Below the pieces are notes generated by a model. That model saw only the letters and a list, made by a program, of their open reading frames with translations, was not told the DNA's origin and searched no databases. From Streptomyces sp. NBC_01298 (lineage in GTDB: Bacteria > Actinomycetota > Actinomycetes > Streptomycetales > Streptomycetaceae), in assembly GCF_035978755.1 (NCBI RefSeq), contig NZ_CP108414.1, positions 6,262,001 through 6,326,000 on the forward strand: a stretch of DNA of 64,000 nucleotides. Direction: 5' to 3'. A program made the position numbers and the translations under genes. This document shows, one piece after another, positions 7,438-16,524 of the stretch; position 1 is the first letter of the stretch, and each line of letters begins with the position of its first letter.

Positions 7438-9054
7438 ATGACTAGTCAGATCACCGTCGACGGCGGGGACGCACGCTCGCTCACCAAGGAACCGGGCCCC
7501 TCGCCGGCCCGTACGGGCCTCCGGGGCCACCCGTGGCTCACCCTGTTCGCCGTCGCGATCGGCGTCATGATGGTCACCCTCGACGGCACGATCGTCGCCG
7601 TCGCCAACCCGGCCATCCAGAAGGACCTCGGGGCCTCGCTGGCCGACGTCCAGTGGATCACCAACGGCTACCTGCTCGCCCTCGCGGTCTCCCTCATCAC
7701 CGCGGGCAAGCTCGGCGACCGCTTCGGCCACCGGCAGACCTTCCTCATAGGCATCGCCGGCTTCGCCGTCTCCTCGGCGGCCATCGGGCTCTCCAGCGGA
7801 GTCGAGCTGGTCATCGGCTTCCGCGTCGCGCAGGGCGTCTTCGGAGCGCTGCTGATGCCCGCCGCGCTGGGCCTGCTGCGCGCGACCTTCCCGGCCGAGA
7901 AGCTCAACATGGCCATCGGCATCTGGGGCATGGTCATCGGCGCCTCCACCGCCGCCGGGCCGATCGTCGGCGGCCTGCTCGTCGAGAACGTGAGCTGGCA
8001 GTCCGTCTTCTTCATCAACGTGCCCGTCGGCATCCTCGCGCTCGCCTTCGGCCTGTTCATCCTGGTCGACCACCGGGCGGAGAACGCCCCGCGCTCCTTC
8101 GACGTCCTGGGCATCCTGCTGCTGTCGACGGGGATGTTCTCGCTGATCTGGGCACTGATCAAGGCCTCCGAGTGGGGCTGGGGAGACACCAAGACCCTGG
8201 CCTTCCTCGGCGGGTCCGTCCTGTGCTTCGTGGCCTTCGCCCTCTGGGAGAACCACGTCGCCGAGCCGCTGATCCCGCTCGGGATGTTCCGGTCGCTGCC
8301 GCTGTCCGCGGGCACGGTGCTGATGGTCCTGATGGCCTTCGCCTTCATGGGCGGGCTGTTCTTCGTCACCTTCTACCTGCAGAACGTCCACGGCATGAGC
8401 CCCGTCGACAGCGGCCTGCACCTGCTGCCGCTGACCGGGATGATGATCATCGGGTCGCCGCTGGCGGGCATCGCCATCACCAAGGTCGGCCCGCGGCCGC
8501 CGCTCGTCGCCGGCATGATCGCCACCGCCGTCGCCTGCTTCGGGATGGCCCAGCTGACCCCCGGCACCTCCACCCCCACCATGTCGCTCTGGTTCGCCCT
8601 GATGGGCCTCGGGCTGGCGCCCGTCATGGTCGGCGCCACCGAGGTCATCGTCGGCAACGCCCCGCTGGAGCTCTCGGGCGTCGCCGGCGGGCTCCAGCAG
8701 GCCGCCATGCAGGTCGGCGGCAGCCTGGGCACGGCCGTGCTCGGCGCGGTCATGGCGAGCAAGGTCGGCGGCGTCTTCGAGGACAACTGGGCCGGGGCCG
8801 GGCTGCCGCCGCTCACCCCGGAGCAGGCGGACCTCGCGGAGAAGGGCATCCAGGTCGGCATCGCCCCGATCCCGCCGGAGGCACCGCAGCAGCTCGCGGC
8901 GACCATCACGGGGGTCGCCCACGACACGTTCGTGGCAGGGATGAGCACCGCCTTCACCGTCGCGGGCGTGGTCGCGGTCCTCGCCGCGGTCGTGGCCGGC
9001 TTCACGAAGCGCGGCGAGAACGCGGCGGCGGGCGCGGGCGCGGCCCACATCTAG
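7438..9054 (+). CDS. MFS multidrug efflux transporter, DHA2 (EmrB/QacA) family
   Basis: A 538-residue membrane protein with about 14 hydrophobic segments. Motif A in loop 2-3 reads GKLGDRFGHRQ and motif C lies in the fifth segment (GMVIGASTAAGPIVGG), as in drug/proton antiporters. The first membrane segment contains LDGTIVAVANPAIQ, typical of DHA2 pumps. Paired with a divergent TetR repressor, so drug-inducible efflux is likely. The substrate cannot be predicted. A GC-rich hairpin immediately follows the stop. Confidence 0.92.
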   Translation: MTSQITVDGGDARSLTKEPGPSPARTGLRGHPWLTLFAVAIGVMMVTLDGTIVAVANPAIQKDLGASLADVQWITNGYLLALAVSLITAGKLGDRFGHRQTFLIGIAGFAVSSAAIGLSSGVELVIGFRVAQGVFGALLMPAALGLLRATFPAEKLNMAIGIWGMVIGASTAAGPIVGGLLVENVSWQSVFFINVPVGILALAFGLFILVDHRAENAPRSFDVLGILLLSTGMFSLIWALIKASEWGWGDTKTLAFLGGSVLCFVAFALWENHVAEPLIPLGMFRSLPLSAGTVLMVLMAFAFMGGLFFVTFYLQNVHGMSPVDSGLHLLPLTGMMIIGSPLAGIAITKVGPRPPLVAGMIATAVACFGMAQLTPGTSTPTMSLWFALMGLGLAPVMVGATEVIVGNAPLELSGVAGGLQQAAMQVGGSLGTAVLGAVMASKVGGVFEDNWAGAGLPPLTPEQADLAEKGIQVGIAPIPPEAPQQLAATITGVAHDTFVAGMSTAFTVAGVVAVLAAVVAGFTKRGENAAAGAGAAHI

Positions 9055-9063
9055 CCCCGCCCG

Positions 9064-9191
9064 GCGGCCCGCCGGTGCACGGTGTCCCGCTGGCACCGTG
9101 CGGCGGGCCGCGCGGTGGCGGAGGTCCCGGAGGCCGCGCAGGCGTCAACTCCGGGGCCGCGAGAGCCCCGCCGGACGGTTCCGGCGGGGCT
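9064..9191 (+). terminator. Two successive hairpins after the MFS gene
   Basis: The first hairpin pairs GCGGCCCGCCG...CACGGTG (9064-9084) with CACCGTGCGGCGGGCCGC (9094-9111). The second is a perfect 12-bp stem AGCCCCGCCGGA / TCCGGCGGGGCT (9164-9175 / 9180-9191) with a 4-base loop. Neither has a T-run, as is usual in Streptomyces. The 262-bp gap from 9055 to 9316 holds nothing else except the promoter region of the next gene. Confidence 0.65.
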
Positions 9192-9316
9192 GTCGCCTAT
9201 CCGGGTGGACCCGCTCGCGGCCCCTTCCGCCGGGACGTCCGCGCAGGTCAGCGTGGTGCCGACGGAGCCTTCGGAAACGGTCCGGGGCCCGTACGTCCAC
9301 CAGGAGTTGACCCGTC

Positions 9317-9838
9317 ATGCGTACGTGGAGCACCAGTTTCTCCAGTTTCTCCGGGCGCACCGCCGCCACGGCCACCGCACTCGCCGCCACCCTGCTGATC
9401 CCCGGCACGGCGGAATCCGCCCACGCGGCGGCCCGCACCCCGAGCCTCACCCCGACGCAGGCCCAGGCCCAGGCCCAAGCCCAAGCCCGTGCCGATGGTC
9501 CGGCCGTCACCCGGGGTTCCGGTCGGCCGCGGGGGCGGGCCGCCGGGCCGCCGGCGCTCGGGGCCTGCGCCACCGGGCAGTTGTGCCTGTGGGCGAAGCC
9601 GGAGTTCAAGGGCGCCCGGACGACCCACGAGCTCAGCACCCTCGACATCAACAGCTGCACCGCCCTGCCCGCCGGGACCACCGCCCAGTCCCTCACGAAC
9701 CGGACCGGCCGCCCGGTCACCACCTACCAGTCCGCCGAATGCGCCGAGACCGGCGAGTTCCAGACCTACCCGGGTGACGGGGTGTGGCTGCCCCAGTCGC
9801 CCTACCAGGTCAGGGCGTTCAAGGTGTGGGAGCGCTGA
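9317..9838 (+). CDS. Secreted peptidase inhibitor family I36 protein
   Basis: A 173-residue exported protein: signal peptide to about residue 39 (ALAATLLIPGTAESAHA), a QAQAQAQAQA-type low-complexity linker, then a beta/gamma-crystallin-like I36 (SMPI) domain with the typical CLWAKPEFKGA and NSCTAL patterns. SMPI from S. nigrescens is a metalloprotease inhibitor of this family; whether this one inhibits a protease is inference. AGGAG stands about 10 bp before the ATG. Its last 20 bases overlap the 3' end of the convergent potassium-channel gene. Confidence 0.8.
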   Translation: MRTWSTSFSSFSGRTAATATALAATLLIPGTAESAHAAARTPSLTPTQAQAQAQAQARADGPAVTRGSGRPRGRAAGPPALGACATGQLCLWAKPEFKGARTTHELSTLDINSCTALPAGTTAQSLTNRTGRPVTTYQSAECAETGEFQTYPGDGVWLPQSPYQVRAFKVWER

Positions 9839-10697
9839 CGGCGGCGCCGTCGCCGGCCTGGACCGGCCCGCCCTGGACGCCGACCCCGGCGCCCGGGGCG
9901 GGCTCCAGGGCGGGCCCGGGCTCCCGGGCGGCCCAGGGGGCATCCGCGACCCGGCCCGCCCCCGGGCCCCCGCCGAGCAGCGCGACCTCCGCGCGCAGCG
10001 CCCGTACCTCCGCCGTCAGTTCGGAGATCGCCGCCGTCTGGGCGCGCTCGACCAGGTCGTCGCGTTCGAAGCGGGAGATGAACCAGGCCGCGATGTTGGC
10101 AGTCACCACACCCAGCAGCGCGATGCCGGACAGCATCAGCCCGACCGCCAGCAGCCGTCCGAGGCCGGTGGTGGGGGAGTGGTCCCCGTAGCCGACCGTC
10201 GTCATCGTGGTCACCGACCACCACAGCGCGTCCCCGAGGTTCTTGATGTTGCCGTCGGGGGCGTCCCGCTCCACGCTCAGCACCGCCAGCGAGCCGAACA
10301 TCAGCAGCCCGACCACCGAGCCCGCCACGTAGGTGGTCAGCCGGATCTGCGGGGCCATCCGGGCCCGCCGCCCCACCAGCATCAGGGTGGAGACCACCCG
10401 CAGCAGCCGCAGCGGCTGGATCATCGGCAGCACCACCGCCATCAGGTCCAGCCAGTGGGTCCGTACGAAGGCCCTCTTCGAGTGCGCCAGGCCCAGCCGC
10501 ACCAGGTAGTCGGCGGCGAAGGCGGCCCACACCACCCACTCGGCGTGCTTGCAGGCGCCGTGCACCGCCGGGCTCGCGTCGGGCAGCACGATGGGCACCG
10601 CGTAGGCCACGGCGAATCCCAGGGCGAGCACCAGCAGCGGCATCTGCGTCCGGCGTTCCCACCGGGCCTGGGGGGAGGGTTGCTTCATGCGGAGCAT
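9819..10697 (-). CDS. Voltage-gated-type potassium channel with cytoplasmic coiled coil
   Basis: A 292-residue channel with six transmembrane segments. The S4-like segment carries Arg residues (PLRLLRVVSTLMLVGRR), and the pore helix and selectivity filter read SVTTMTTVGYGD. After S6 there is a short coiled coil (FERDDLVERAQTAAISELTAE) and a disordered Ala/Gly/Pro tail. It is a KvAP/KvLm-like bacterial channel. The start may be 10697 or the in-frame ATG at 10688. It converges with the I36 gene with a 20-bp overlap. Confidence 0.9.
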   Translation of the reverse strand: MLRMKQPSPQARWERRTQMPLLVLALGFAVAYAVPIVLPDASPAVHGACKHAEWVVWAAFAADYLVRLGLAHSKRAFVRTHWLDLMAVVLPMIQPLRLLRVVSTLMLVGRRARMAPQIRLTTYVAGSVVGLLMFGSLAVLSVERDAPDGNIKNLGDALWWSVTTMTTVGYGDHSPTTGLGRLLAVGLMLSGIALLGVVTANIAAWFISRFERDDLVERAQTAAISELTAEVRALRAEVALLGGGPGAGRVADAPWAAREPGPALEPAPGAGVGVQGGPVQAGDGAAVSAPTP

Positions 10698-10713
10698 CGT
10701 AAAGAACGCGTAA

Positions 10714-10743
10714 GGGGCGCCGGGACAGGTGTCCCGGCGCCCC
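10714..10743 (-). terminator. Terminator hairpin of aceE
   Basis: A perfect 13-bp stem GGGGCGCCGGGAC / GTCCCGGCGCCCC with the 4-base loop AGGT lies 16 bp downstream of the aceE stop codon. Confidence 0.75.
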
Positions 10744-10759
10744 TACGGAAGAGTGACGG

Positions 10760-13492
10760 CTACGCGTCGCCCCCGGCCGCGCCCGGGTCGGCCGCCCGGA
10801 CGTCCAGCAGCTGGTACCGGTCGATCGCCTGCTTCAGCGCCGAACGGTCGATCTTGCCCTCCTTGGCCAGCTCGGTCAGCACCGAGAGGACCACCGACTG
10901 CGCGTCGATGTGGAAGAAGCGCCGGGCCGCGCCCCGCGTGTCCGCGAAGCCGAAGCCGTCCGCGCCCAGCGAGGTGTACGGGCCCGGGACCCAGCGCGAG
11001 ATCTGGTCCGGGACCGCCCGCATCCAGTCGGAGACCGCCACGAACGGACCCTCCGCGCCGGACAGCTTGCTCGTCACGTACGGGACGCGCTGCTCCTCCT
11101 CCGGGTGGAGCAGGTTGTGCTCCTCCACGGCGACCGCGTCGCGGCGCAGCTCGTTCCAGGAGGTCGCCGACCAGACGTCCGCCTTGACGTTCCACTCGGC
11201 GGCGAGGATCCGCTGCGCCTCCAGCGCCCACGGCACCGCCACGCCCGAGGCCATGATCTGCGCCCCGATCGCTCCCGTGGTGCCCTCGGAGATCCGGTGG
11301 ATGCCCTTGAGGATCCCGTCCACGTCCACGCCGGCCGGCTCGGCCGGGTGCTGGATGGGCTCGTTGTAGACCGTCAGGTAGTAGAAGACGTCCTCGGCGT
11401 CGGGGCCGTACATGCGCCGCAGGCCGTCCCTGACGATGTGCGCGATCTCGTACCCGTACGCCGGGTCGTACGCCACACAGCCCGGGTTCGTCGAGGCCAG
11501 CAGCTGGGAGTGGCCGTCGGCGTGCTGCAGGCCCTCACCCGTCAGGGTGGTCCGGCCGGCGGTCGCGCCGAGGACGAAACCGCGGGCCAGCTGGTCCGCC
11601 ATCTGCCAGAACTGGTCACCCGTGCGCTGGAAACCGAACATCGAGTAGAAGACGTAGACCGGGATCAGCGGCTCGCCGTGCGTCGCGTACGCCGAACCCG
11701 CGGCGATCAGCGAGGCCGTGCAGCCCGCCTCCGAGATGCCGTCGTGCAGCATCTGGCCGGTCGGCGACTCCTTGTACGCGAGCAGCAGGTCGCGGTCGAC
11801 CGCCTCGTACTGCTGGCCCAGCGGGTTGTAGATCTTGGCGCTCGGGAAGAACGCGTCCATGCCGAAGGTGCGGTACTCGTCGGGGGCGATCAGCACGAAG
11901 CGCTTGCCGATCTCCTTGTCCCGCATGAGGTCCTTCAGGATGCGGACGAAGGCCATGGTGGTGGCGATCGACTGCTGTCCCGAGCCCTTCTTGGCGGCCG
12001 CGTAGGTGGCGTCGCCCGGCAGCTGGAGCGGCTTCGCGCGCACCACGCGGGTCGGCACGTAGCCGCCGAGGGCGCTGCGGCGGTCGTGCATGTACTGGAT
12101 CTCGGGGGAGTTGCGGCCCGGGTGGTAGTACGGCGGCGCGCCGTCCTCCAGCTGGGCGTCCGTGATCGGGATGTGCAGCCGGTCGCGGAAGCGCTTGAGG
12201 TCGTCGGCCGTCAGCTTCTTCATCTGGTGGGTCGCGTTGCGGCCCTCGAAGTTCGGGCCGAGCGTCCAGCCCTTGACCGTCTGCGCCAGGATCACCGTCG
12301 GCTGGCCCTTGTGGGCCTTGGCCGCCGCGTAGGCCGCGTAGACCTTCTTGTGGTCGTGGCCGCCGCGGCCCAGGTGCTGGATCTGCTGGTCGGTCATGTT
12401 CTCGACCATGGCCCGCAGCCGGTGGTCGCCGCCGAAGAAGTGGTCGCGGATGTACGCGCCCGTCTCGGTGGCGTACGTCTGGAACTGGCCGTCCGGGGTC
12501 GTGTTCAGCTTGTTGACCAGGATGCCGTCGCGGTCCTGGGCCAGCAGCGGGTCCCAGGAGCGGTCCCAGATCAGCTTGATGACGTTCCAGCCGGCGCCGC
12601 GGAACTGCGACTCCAGCTCCTGCATGATCTTGCCGTTGCCGCGGACCGGGCCGTCGAGGCGCTGCAGGTTGCAGTTGACGACGAAGGTCAGGTTGTCGAG
12701 GTGCTCGCGGGCCGCGATCGAGAGCTGGCCGAGCGACTCGGGCTCGTCCATCTCGCCGTCGCCCAGGTACGCCCAAACGTGTGACTTGGAAGTGTCCGCG
12801 ATCCCGCGGGCCTCCATGTACCGGTTCATCCGGGCCTGGTAGATCGCACCGAGCGGACCGAGGCCCATCGAGACGGTCGGGAACTCCCAGAAGTCCGGCA
12901 TGAGCCGTGGGTGCGGGTAGCTGGAGAGGCCGTACGGGGCCTTCGACTTCTCCTGGCGGAACGCGTCGAGCTGCTGCTCGGAGAGCCGGTCCAGGAGGTA
13001 GGCGCGGGCGTAGATGCCGGGCGAGGCATGGCCCTGGAAGAAGATCTGGTCGCCGCCGTCGCCCTCGTCCTTGCCCCGGAAGAAGTGGTTGAAGCCCACG
13101 TCGTAGAGGGAGGCGGAGGAGGCGAAGGTGGCGATGTGACCGCCGACGCCGATGCCCGGGCGCTGGGCGCGCGAGACCATGACGGCCGCGTTCCACCGGG
13201 TGGCGTTGAGGACCTTGCGCTCGATCTCCTCGTTGCCGGGGAAGAAGGGCTCGTCCTTGGTGGCGATCGTGTTGACGTAATCCGTGGAGCGCATCTCGGG
13301 CACGGCCACGCGCTTCTCGCGGGCCCGCTCCATCAGCCGCAGCATCAGGTAGCGGGCGCGCTCACGGCCCCGCTCGTCGACCGCGGCGTCCAGGGAGTCG
13401 AGCCATTCCTGCGTCTCTTCCGGATCGAAGTCCGGTACCTGACTCGGCAGGCCACCAATGATGATCGGATTGCGATCGGATGCGGAAGCCAC
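10760..13492 (-). CDS. aceE: Pyruvate dehydrogenase E1 component, homodimeric type
   Basis: A 910-residue thiamine-diphosphate enzyme that decarboxylates pyruvate and acetylates the lipoyl groups of the E2 core, linking glycolysis to the TCA cycle and fatty-acid synthesis. The ThDP/Mg motif begins GDGEMDEPE (about residue 245) and continues to [32 protein letters not shown] belongs to the pyrophosphate site. Length and domain order match AceE of actinobacteria and E. coli. GTG start at 13492 with AAGGAA upstream. It is monocistronic, ended by the hairpin at 10714-10743. Proximity to fasR links it to acetyl-CoA and lipid supply. Confidence 0.97.
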   Translation of the reverse strand: MASASDRNPIIIGGLPSQVPDFDPEETQEWLDSLDAAVDERGRERARYLMLRLMERAREKRVAVPEMRSTDYVNTIATKDEPFFPGNEEIERKVLNATRWNAAVMVSRAQRPGIGVGGHIATFASSASLYDVGFNHFFRGKDEGDGGDQIFFQGHASPGIYARAYLLDRLSEQQLDAFRQEKSKAPYGLSSYPHPRLMPDFWEFPTVSMGLGPLGAIYQARMNRYMEARGIADTSKSHVWAYLGDGEMDEPESLGQLSIAAREHLDNLTFVVNCNLQRLDGPVRGNGKIMQELESQFRGAGWNVIKLIWDRSWDPLLAQDRDGILVNKLNTTPDGQFQTYATETGAYIRDHFFGGDHRLRAMVENMTDQQIQHLGRGGHDHKKVYAAYAAAKAHKGQPTVILAQTVKGWTLGPNFEGRNATHQMKKLTADDLKRFRDRLHIPITDAQLEDGAPPYYHPGRNSPEIQYMHDRRSALGGYVPTRVVRAKPLQLPGDATYAAAKKGSGQQSIATTMAFVRILKDLMRDKEIGKRFVLIAPDEYRTFGMDAFFPSAKIYNPLGQQYEAVDRDLLLAYKESPTGQMLHDGISEAGCTASLIAAGSAYATHGEPLIPVYVFYSMFGFQRTGDQFWQMADQLARGFVLGATAGRTTLTGEGLQHADGHSQLLASTNPGCVAYDPAYGYEIAHIVRDGLRRMYGPDAEDVFYYLTVYNEPIQHPAEPAGVDVDGILKGIHRISEGTTGAIGAQIMASGVAVPWALEAQRILAAEWNVKADVWSATSWNELRRDAVAVEEHNLLHPEEEQRVPYVTSKLSGAEGPFVAVSDWMRAVPDQISRWVPGPYTSLGADGFGFADTRGAARRFFHIDAQSVVLSVLTELAKEGKIDRSALKQAIDRYQLLDVRAADPGAAGGDA

Positions 13493-13928
13493 GCTGTTCC
13501 TTCGCTGTCGGGGGAGTCGTGCCTTGAGTCTCGCCGCCTCCCATGGTCTTACGCTCGGAAGAAATCGTCATCTTTACCGCTGGGTAATCCCTGGAGTCTG
13601 GGGGGATTGTGCCTGCCGCGCTGACGACAACGCCCAAACCGCAACCTTACGCCCATGTCGATCACCCTCTTCGCAAGGCCGTTCGTCCCTCAAACAGGTG
13701 CGAAAGTCCCCGGGTCGTGCCGAATGAGGTGGAATGGTGTGGGATGAATCACCAGGGGTACATGCGGAAGGGCTGAAAGTTGCGGCGAGACGGCCGCAAT
13801 CGTCACCGTTTCGACGGTCTCGGCGGCCGGGTACTTGCGCGATCCGCCGCGCCCGTGTGGACTACGCCCATGCTGCGCGTACGCGCGCCGCCGAAGAACA
13901 TTCACCGAACATGAGCAGGAGGCACCCC
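13493..13928. other. Divergent intergenic region aceE / DUF3052
   Basis: 436 bp without a convincing gene. It is noticeably less GC-rich around 13550-13600 and must hold the promoters of aceE (minus) and the DUF3052 gene (plus). No riboswitch or strong operator was recognised. The AGGAGG at 13917-13922 is the ribosome site of the DUF3052 gene. Confidence 0.5.
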
Positions 13929-14354
13929 GTGAGCGCGACCGCGGACCACGCGGAGAACCTGGCCGCCAGGCTGGGTTTCCAGTCCGAACAGGTGGTCCAG
14001 GAAATCGGCTTCGACGACGACGTCGATCAGGAATTCCGTGATGCCGTAGAGGGTCACGTCACCGAACTCGTCGATGAGGACTACGACGATGTCGCAGACG
14101 CGGTTCTGCTGTGGTTCCGGGAGGACGACGGCGACCTGACGGACGCCCTGGTCGACGCGACCGAGCTGGTCGAGGACGGCGCACTGATCCTGCTGGTGAC
14201 CCCCAAGACCGGCAAGGACGGTTTTGTCGAGGCCAGTGACATCAGCGAGGCCGCCGAGACCGCCGGCCTTTCGCTGGCGAAGGGTCTCCCCGTCGGCAAG
14301 GAGTGGACCGCCACCAAGCTGGCGACTCCGAAGACGGCCAAGTCCAAGCGCTGA
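13929..14354 (+). CDS. DUF3052 family protein
   Basis: A 141-residue acidic protein (MSATADHAENLAARLGF...) of the DUF3052 family, highly conserved in actinobacteria but of unknown function. A very acidic middle (EDYDDVADAVLLWFREDDGD) is followed by a Rossmann-like beta-alpha segment (GALILLVTPKTGKDG) and a basic C-terminus. The GTG at 13929 was chosen over the in-frame ATG at 13911 because AGGAGG (13917-13922) ends 6 bp before the GTG and would lie inside the longer version. Ended by a strong hairpin. Confidence 0.88.
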   Translation: MSATADHAENLAARLGFQSEQVVQEIGFDDDVDQEFRDAVEGHVTELVDEDYDDVADAVLLWFREDDGDLTDALVDATELVEDGALILLVTPKTGKDGFVEASDISEAAETAGLSLAKGLPVGKEWTATKLATPKTAKSKR

Positions 14355-14379
14355 GCCGCGCCCCGCAGTCATGCGGACA

Positions 14380-14424
14380 CACGCACCCCGCCCGCCGGAA
14401 GCTTCCCGGTGGGCGGGGTGCGTG
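14380..14424 (+). terminator. Terminator hairpin after DUF3052 gene
   Basis: A 19-bp stem (CACGCACCCCGCCCGCCGG with its near-perfect complement, one G-T pair) and a 7-base loop AAGCTTC. Confidence 0.75.
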
Positions 14425-14537
14425 CGTTTCACGGCGGGCCGGGCGGGGCCGGATCCGCGGCGGACCCATAAGCTGAGATCACCCGAACAGCCCAACGCAG
14501 GGATGCGGGACGAACGCGGGACGAAGGGATGCGACAG

Positions 14538-14996
14538 ATGGCGATCGAGGTCGGCAGCAAGGCCCCGGACTTCGAGCTCAAGGACAACCACGGCAGGGCC
14601 GTGCGGCTCTCCGACTTCCGGGGGGAGAAGGCCGTCGTGCTGCTCTTCTACCCCTTCGCCTTCACCGGCGTCTGCACCGGCGAGCTCTGTGAGCTGCGCG
14701 ATCAGCTGCCGCGCTTCCAGAACGACGACGTGCAGCTCCTCGCCGTCTCCAACGACTCCGTACCGACCCTGCGCGTCTTCGGCGAGCAGGAGGGGCTGGA
14801 GTACCCGCTGCTGTCGGACTTCTGGCCGCACGGGGAGGCCTCGCGCGCCTACGGCGTCTTCGACGAGGAGAAGGGCTGCGCGGTGCGCGGCACCTTCGTC
14901 ATCGACCGGGACGGCATCGTGCGCTGGACCGTCGTCAACGGGCTGCCCGACGCGCGTGACCTGAACGAGTACATCAAGGCCCTCGACAGCCTCTGA
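14538..14996 (+). CDS. Peroxiredoxin, AhpE-like
   Basis: A 152-residue thioredoxin-fold peroxidase that reduces hydroperoxides or peroxynitrite. The peroxidatic Cys lies in FYPFAFTGVCTGELC (PxxxTxxC form); the second Cys four residues later (GELC) and another in EEKGCAVRG could act in resolution. It resembles one-Cys AhpE of mycobacteria and Bcp-type enzymes. Start placed at the ATG at 14538 (MAIEVG) because GAAGGGA lies about 8 bp upstream; an in-frame ATG at 14529 overlaps that site. It stands just before the ter genes and may contribute to the same stress response. Confidence 0.88.
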   Translation: MAIEVGSKAPDFELKDNHGRAVRLSDFRGEKAVVLLFYPFAFTGVCTGELCELRDQLPRFQNDDVQLLAVSNDSVPTLRVFGEQEGLEYPLLSDFWPHGEASRAYGVFDEEKGCAVRGTFVIDRDGIVRWTVVNGLPDARDLNEYIKALDSL

Positions 14997-15157
14997 GTCG
15001 GTACCGCAGGCTCTTGGGCGCGGTGCCGACAGGCACGCGGGCCCGTTCGCCTGGAATAAGCCCGTACAGGCGGGAACCCGTCACTAGGATCGAAACGTTG
15101 ATCCGATAGCAATCGCACGACGGGGCCCCGCCCCACACAAAACCTTATGGAGGACCC

Positions 15158-15733
15158 GTGGGAGTCAGCCTCAGCAAGGGCGGCAACGTCTCGCTGTCCA
15201 AGGCCGCGCCGAACCTGACCGCGGTCATCGTCGGTCTGGGCTGGGACGCTCGCACCACCACCGGTGTCGACTTCGACCTGGACGCCAGCGCGATCCTGAC
15301 CAACGACCAGGGCAAGGTCGCCAGCGACGCGAACTTCGTCTTCTTCAACAACCTGAAGAGCCCCGACGGCTCGGTCGAGCACACCGGTGACAACACCACC
15401 GGTGAGGGCGAGGGCGACGACGAGGCGATCAAGGTCAACCTCGCCGGCGTGCCCGCCGACGTGGCCAAGATCGTCTTCCCGGTCTCGATCTACGAGGCCG
15501 AGAGCCGCCAGCAGAGCTTCGGCCAGGTCCGCAACGCGTACATCCGCGTCGTGAACCAGGCCGACAACGCCGAGCTCGCCCGCTACGACCTGTCGGAGGA
15601 CGCCTCGACGGAGACCGCCATGGTCTTCGGCGAGCTCTACCGCAACGGCGCGGAGTGGAAGTTCCGCGCCATCGGCCAGGGCTACGCCTCGGGCCTGCGC
15701 GGCATCGCGCAGGACTTCGGCGTCAACGTCTGA
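15158..15733 (+). CDS. terD: TerD family calcium-binding stress protein (copy 1)
   Basis: A 191-residue TerD protein. The Ca2+-binding signatures are DFDLDASA near residue 45 and the acidic [13 protein letters not shown] near residue 88; the C-terminus ends [17 protein letters not shown], the usual family ending. TerD proteins act with TerC at the inner membrane face in tellurite, phage and colicin resistance and in stress signalling; streptomycete TerD paralogues affect differentiation. GTG start with GGAGG 5 bp upstream. A second, very similar copy follows 196 bp later. Confidence 0.95.
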   Translation: MGVSLSKGGNVSLSKAAPNLTAVIVGLGWDARTTTGVDFDLDASAILTNDQGKVASDANFVFFNNLKSPDGSVEHTGDNTTGEGEGDDEAIKVNLAGVPADVAKIVFPVSIYEAESRQQSFGQVRNAYIRVVNQADNAELARYDLSEDASTETAMVFGELYRNGAEWKFRAIGQGYASGLRGIAQDFGVNV

Positions 15734-15816
15734 GCCTGCTCGACGCGAGCAGTCGTTCCATCGTCCGTCCGGCGCCGTGCACTCGTGTGTACGGCGCCGG
15801 ACCGGCTTTACGGCCC

Positions 15817-15890
15817 TACCGCCGTACCGTCACGCCGCCTTACCGCCTCACCGACCGTACGGTCACACCGCCTTACCGCCGTACCGTCAC
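15817..15890. repeat. Short direct repeats between the two terD genes
   Basis: TACCGCCGTACCGTCAC occurs identically at 15817-15833 and 15874-15890, with a degenerate copy between them (TTACCGCCTCACCGACCGTA...). The repeat lies in the leader of the second terD. Confidence 0.7.
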
Positions 15891-15929
15891 TTCGCCACAC
15901 CGCCACCGTCGTCCGGGGAGGACCACAAC

Positions 15930-16505
15930 ATGGGCGTCACACTCGCCAAGGGGGGCAATGTCTCCCTCTCCAAAGCCGCACCGAACCTCACCCGGGTTCT
16001 GGTGGGCCTCGGATGGGACGCGCGCTCGACCACGGGCGCGGACTTCGACCTCGATGCCAGCGCACTCCTGTGCAGCAACGGCCGGGTGCTCGGGGACGAG
16101 TACTTCGTCTTCTACAACAACCTGAAGAGCCCCGAGGGCTCCGTCGAACACACGGGGGACAATCTCACCGGCGAGGGTGAAGGCGACGACGAGTCGATCA
16201 TCATCGACCTGAGCAAGGTCCCGGCCGGCGTGGACAAGATCGTCTTCCCGGTCTCGATCCACGAGGCCGAGGCCCGCCGGCAGAGCTTCGGCCAGGTCAG
16301 CAATGCCTTCATCCGCGTGGTGAACGAGGCGGACGGCCAGGAACTCGCCCGCTACGACCTCTCCGAGGACGCTTCCAGCGAGACCGCGATGATCTTCGGC
16401 GAGGTCTACCGGTACGGGGGCGAATGGAAGTTCCGTGCGGTGGGGCAGGGGTACGCGTCGGGGCTCCGCGGCATCGCTCTAGACTTCGGGGTCAACGTTT
16501 CGTAA
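15930..16505 (+). CDS. terD: TerD family calcium-binding stress protein (copy 2)
   Basis: A 191-residue paralogue of the preceding protein. It shares the [14 protein letters not shown] beginning, DFDLDASA and [13 protein letters not shown]a2+ motifs, and the [13 protein letters not shown] ending. Differences are spread along the protein, so the duplication is not recent. ATG at 15930 preceded by GGGGAGGA. Only 19 bp separate its stop from the TerC gene, so the two are probably co-transcribed. Confidence 0.95.
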   Translation: MGVTLAKGGNVSLSKAAPNLTRVLVGLGWDARSTTGADFDLDASALLCSNGRVLGDEYFVFYNNLKSPEGSVEHTGDNLTGEGEGDDESIIIDLSKVPAGVDKIVFPVSIHEAEARRQSFGQVSNAFIRVVNEADGQELARYDLSEDASSETAMIFGEVYRYGGEWKFRAVGQGYASGLRGIALDFGVNVS

Positions 16506-16524
16506 AGCCGTACAACACGATGGG

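Noticed and set aside
10910..12784. Long open frames antisense to aceE and several other genes
   Set aside because: Expected by-product of very high GC; the products are Arg/Gly/Val-rich with no family resemblance, while the minus-strand AceE is unmistakable.
15072..15100. SigR/SigE-like promoter upstream of terD (GGGAAC ... CGTTG)
   Set aside because: The spacing between the boxes (18 bp before CGTT) is longer than the usual 16-17; too weak to annotate.
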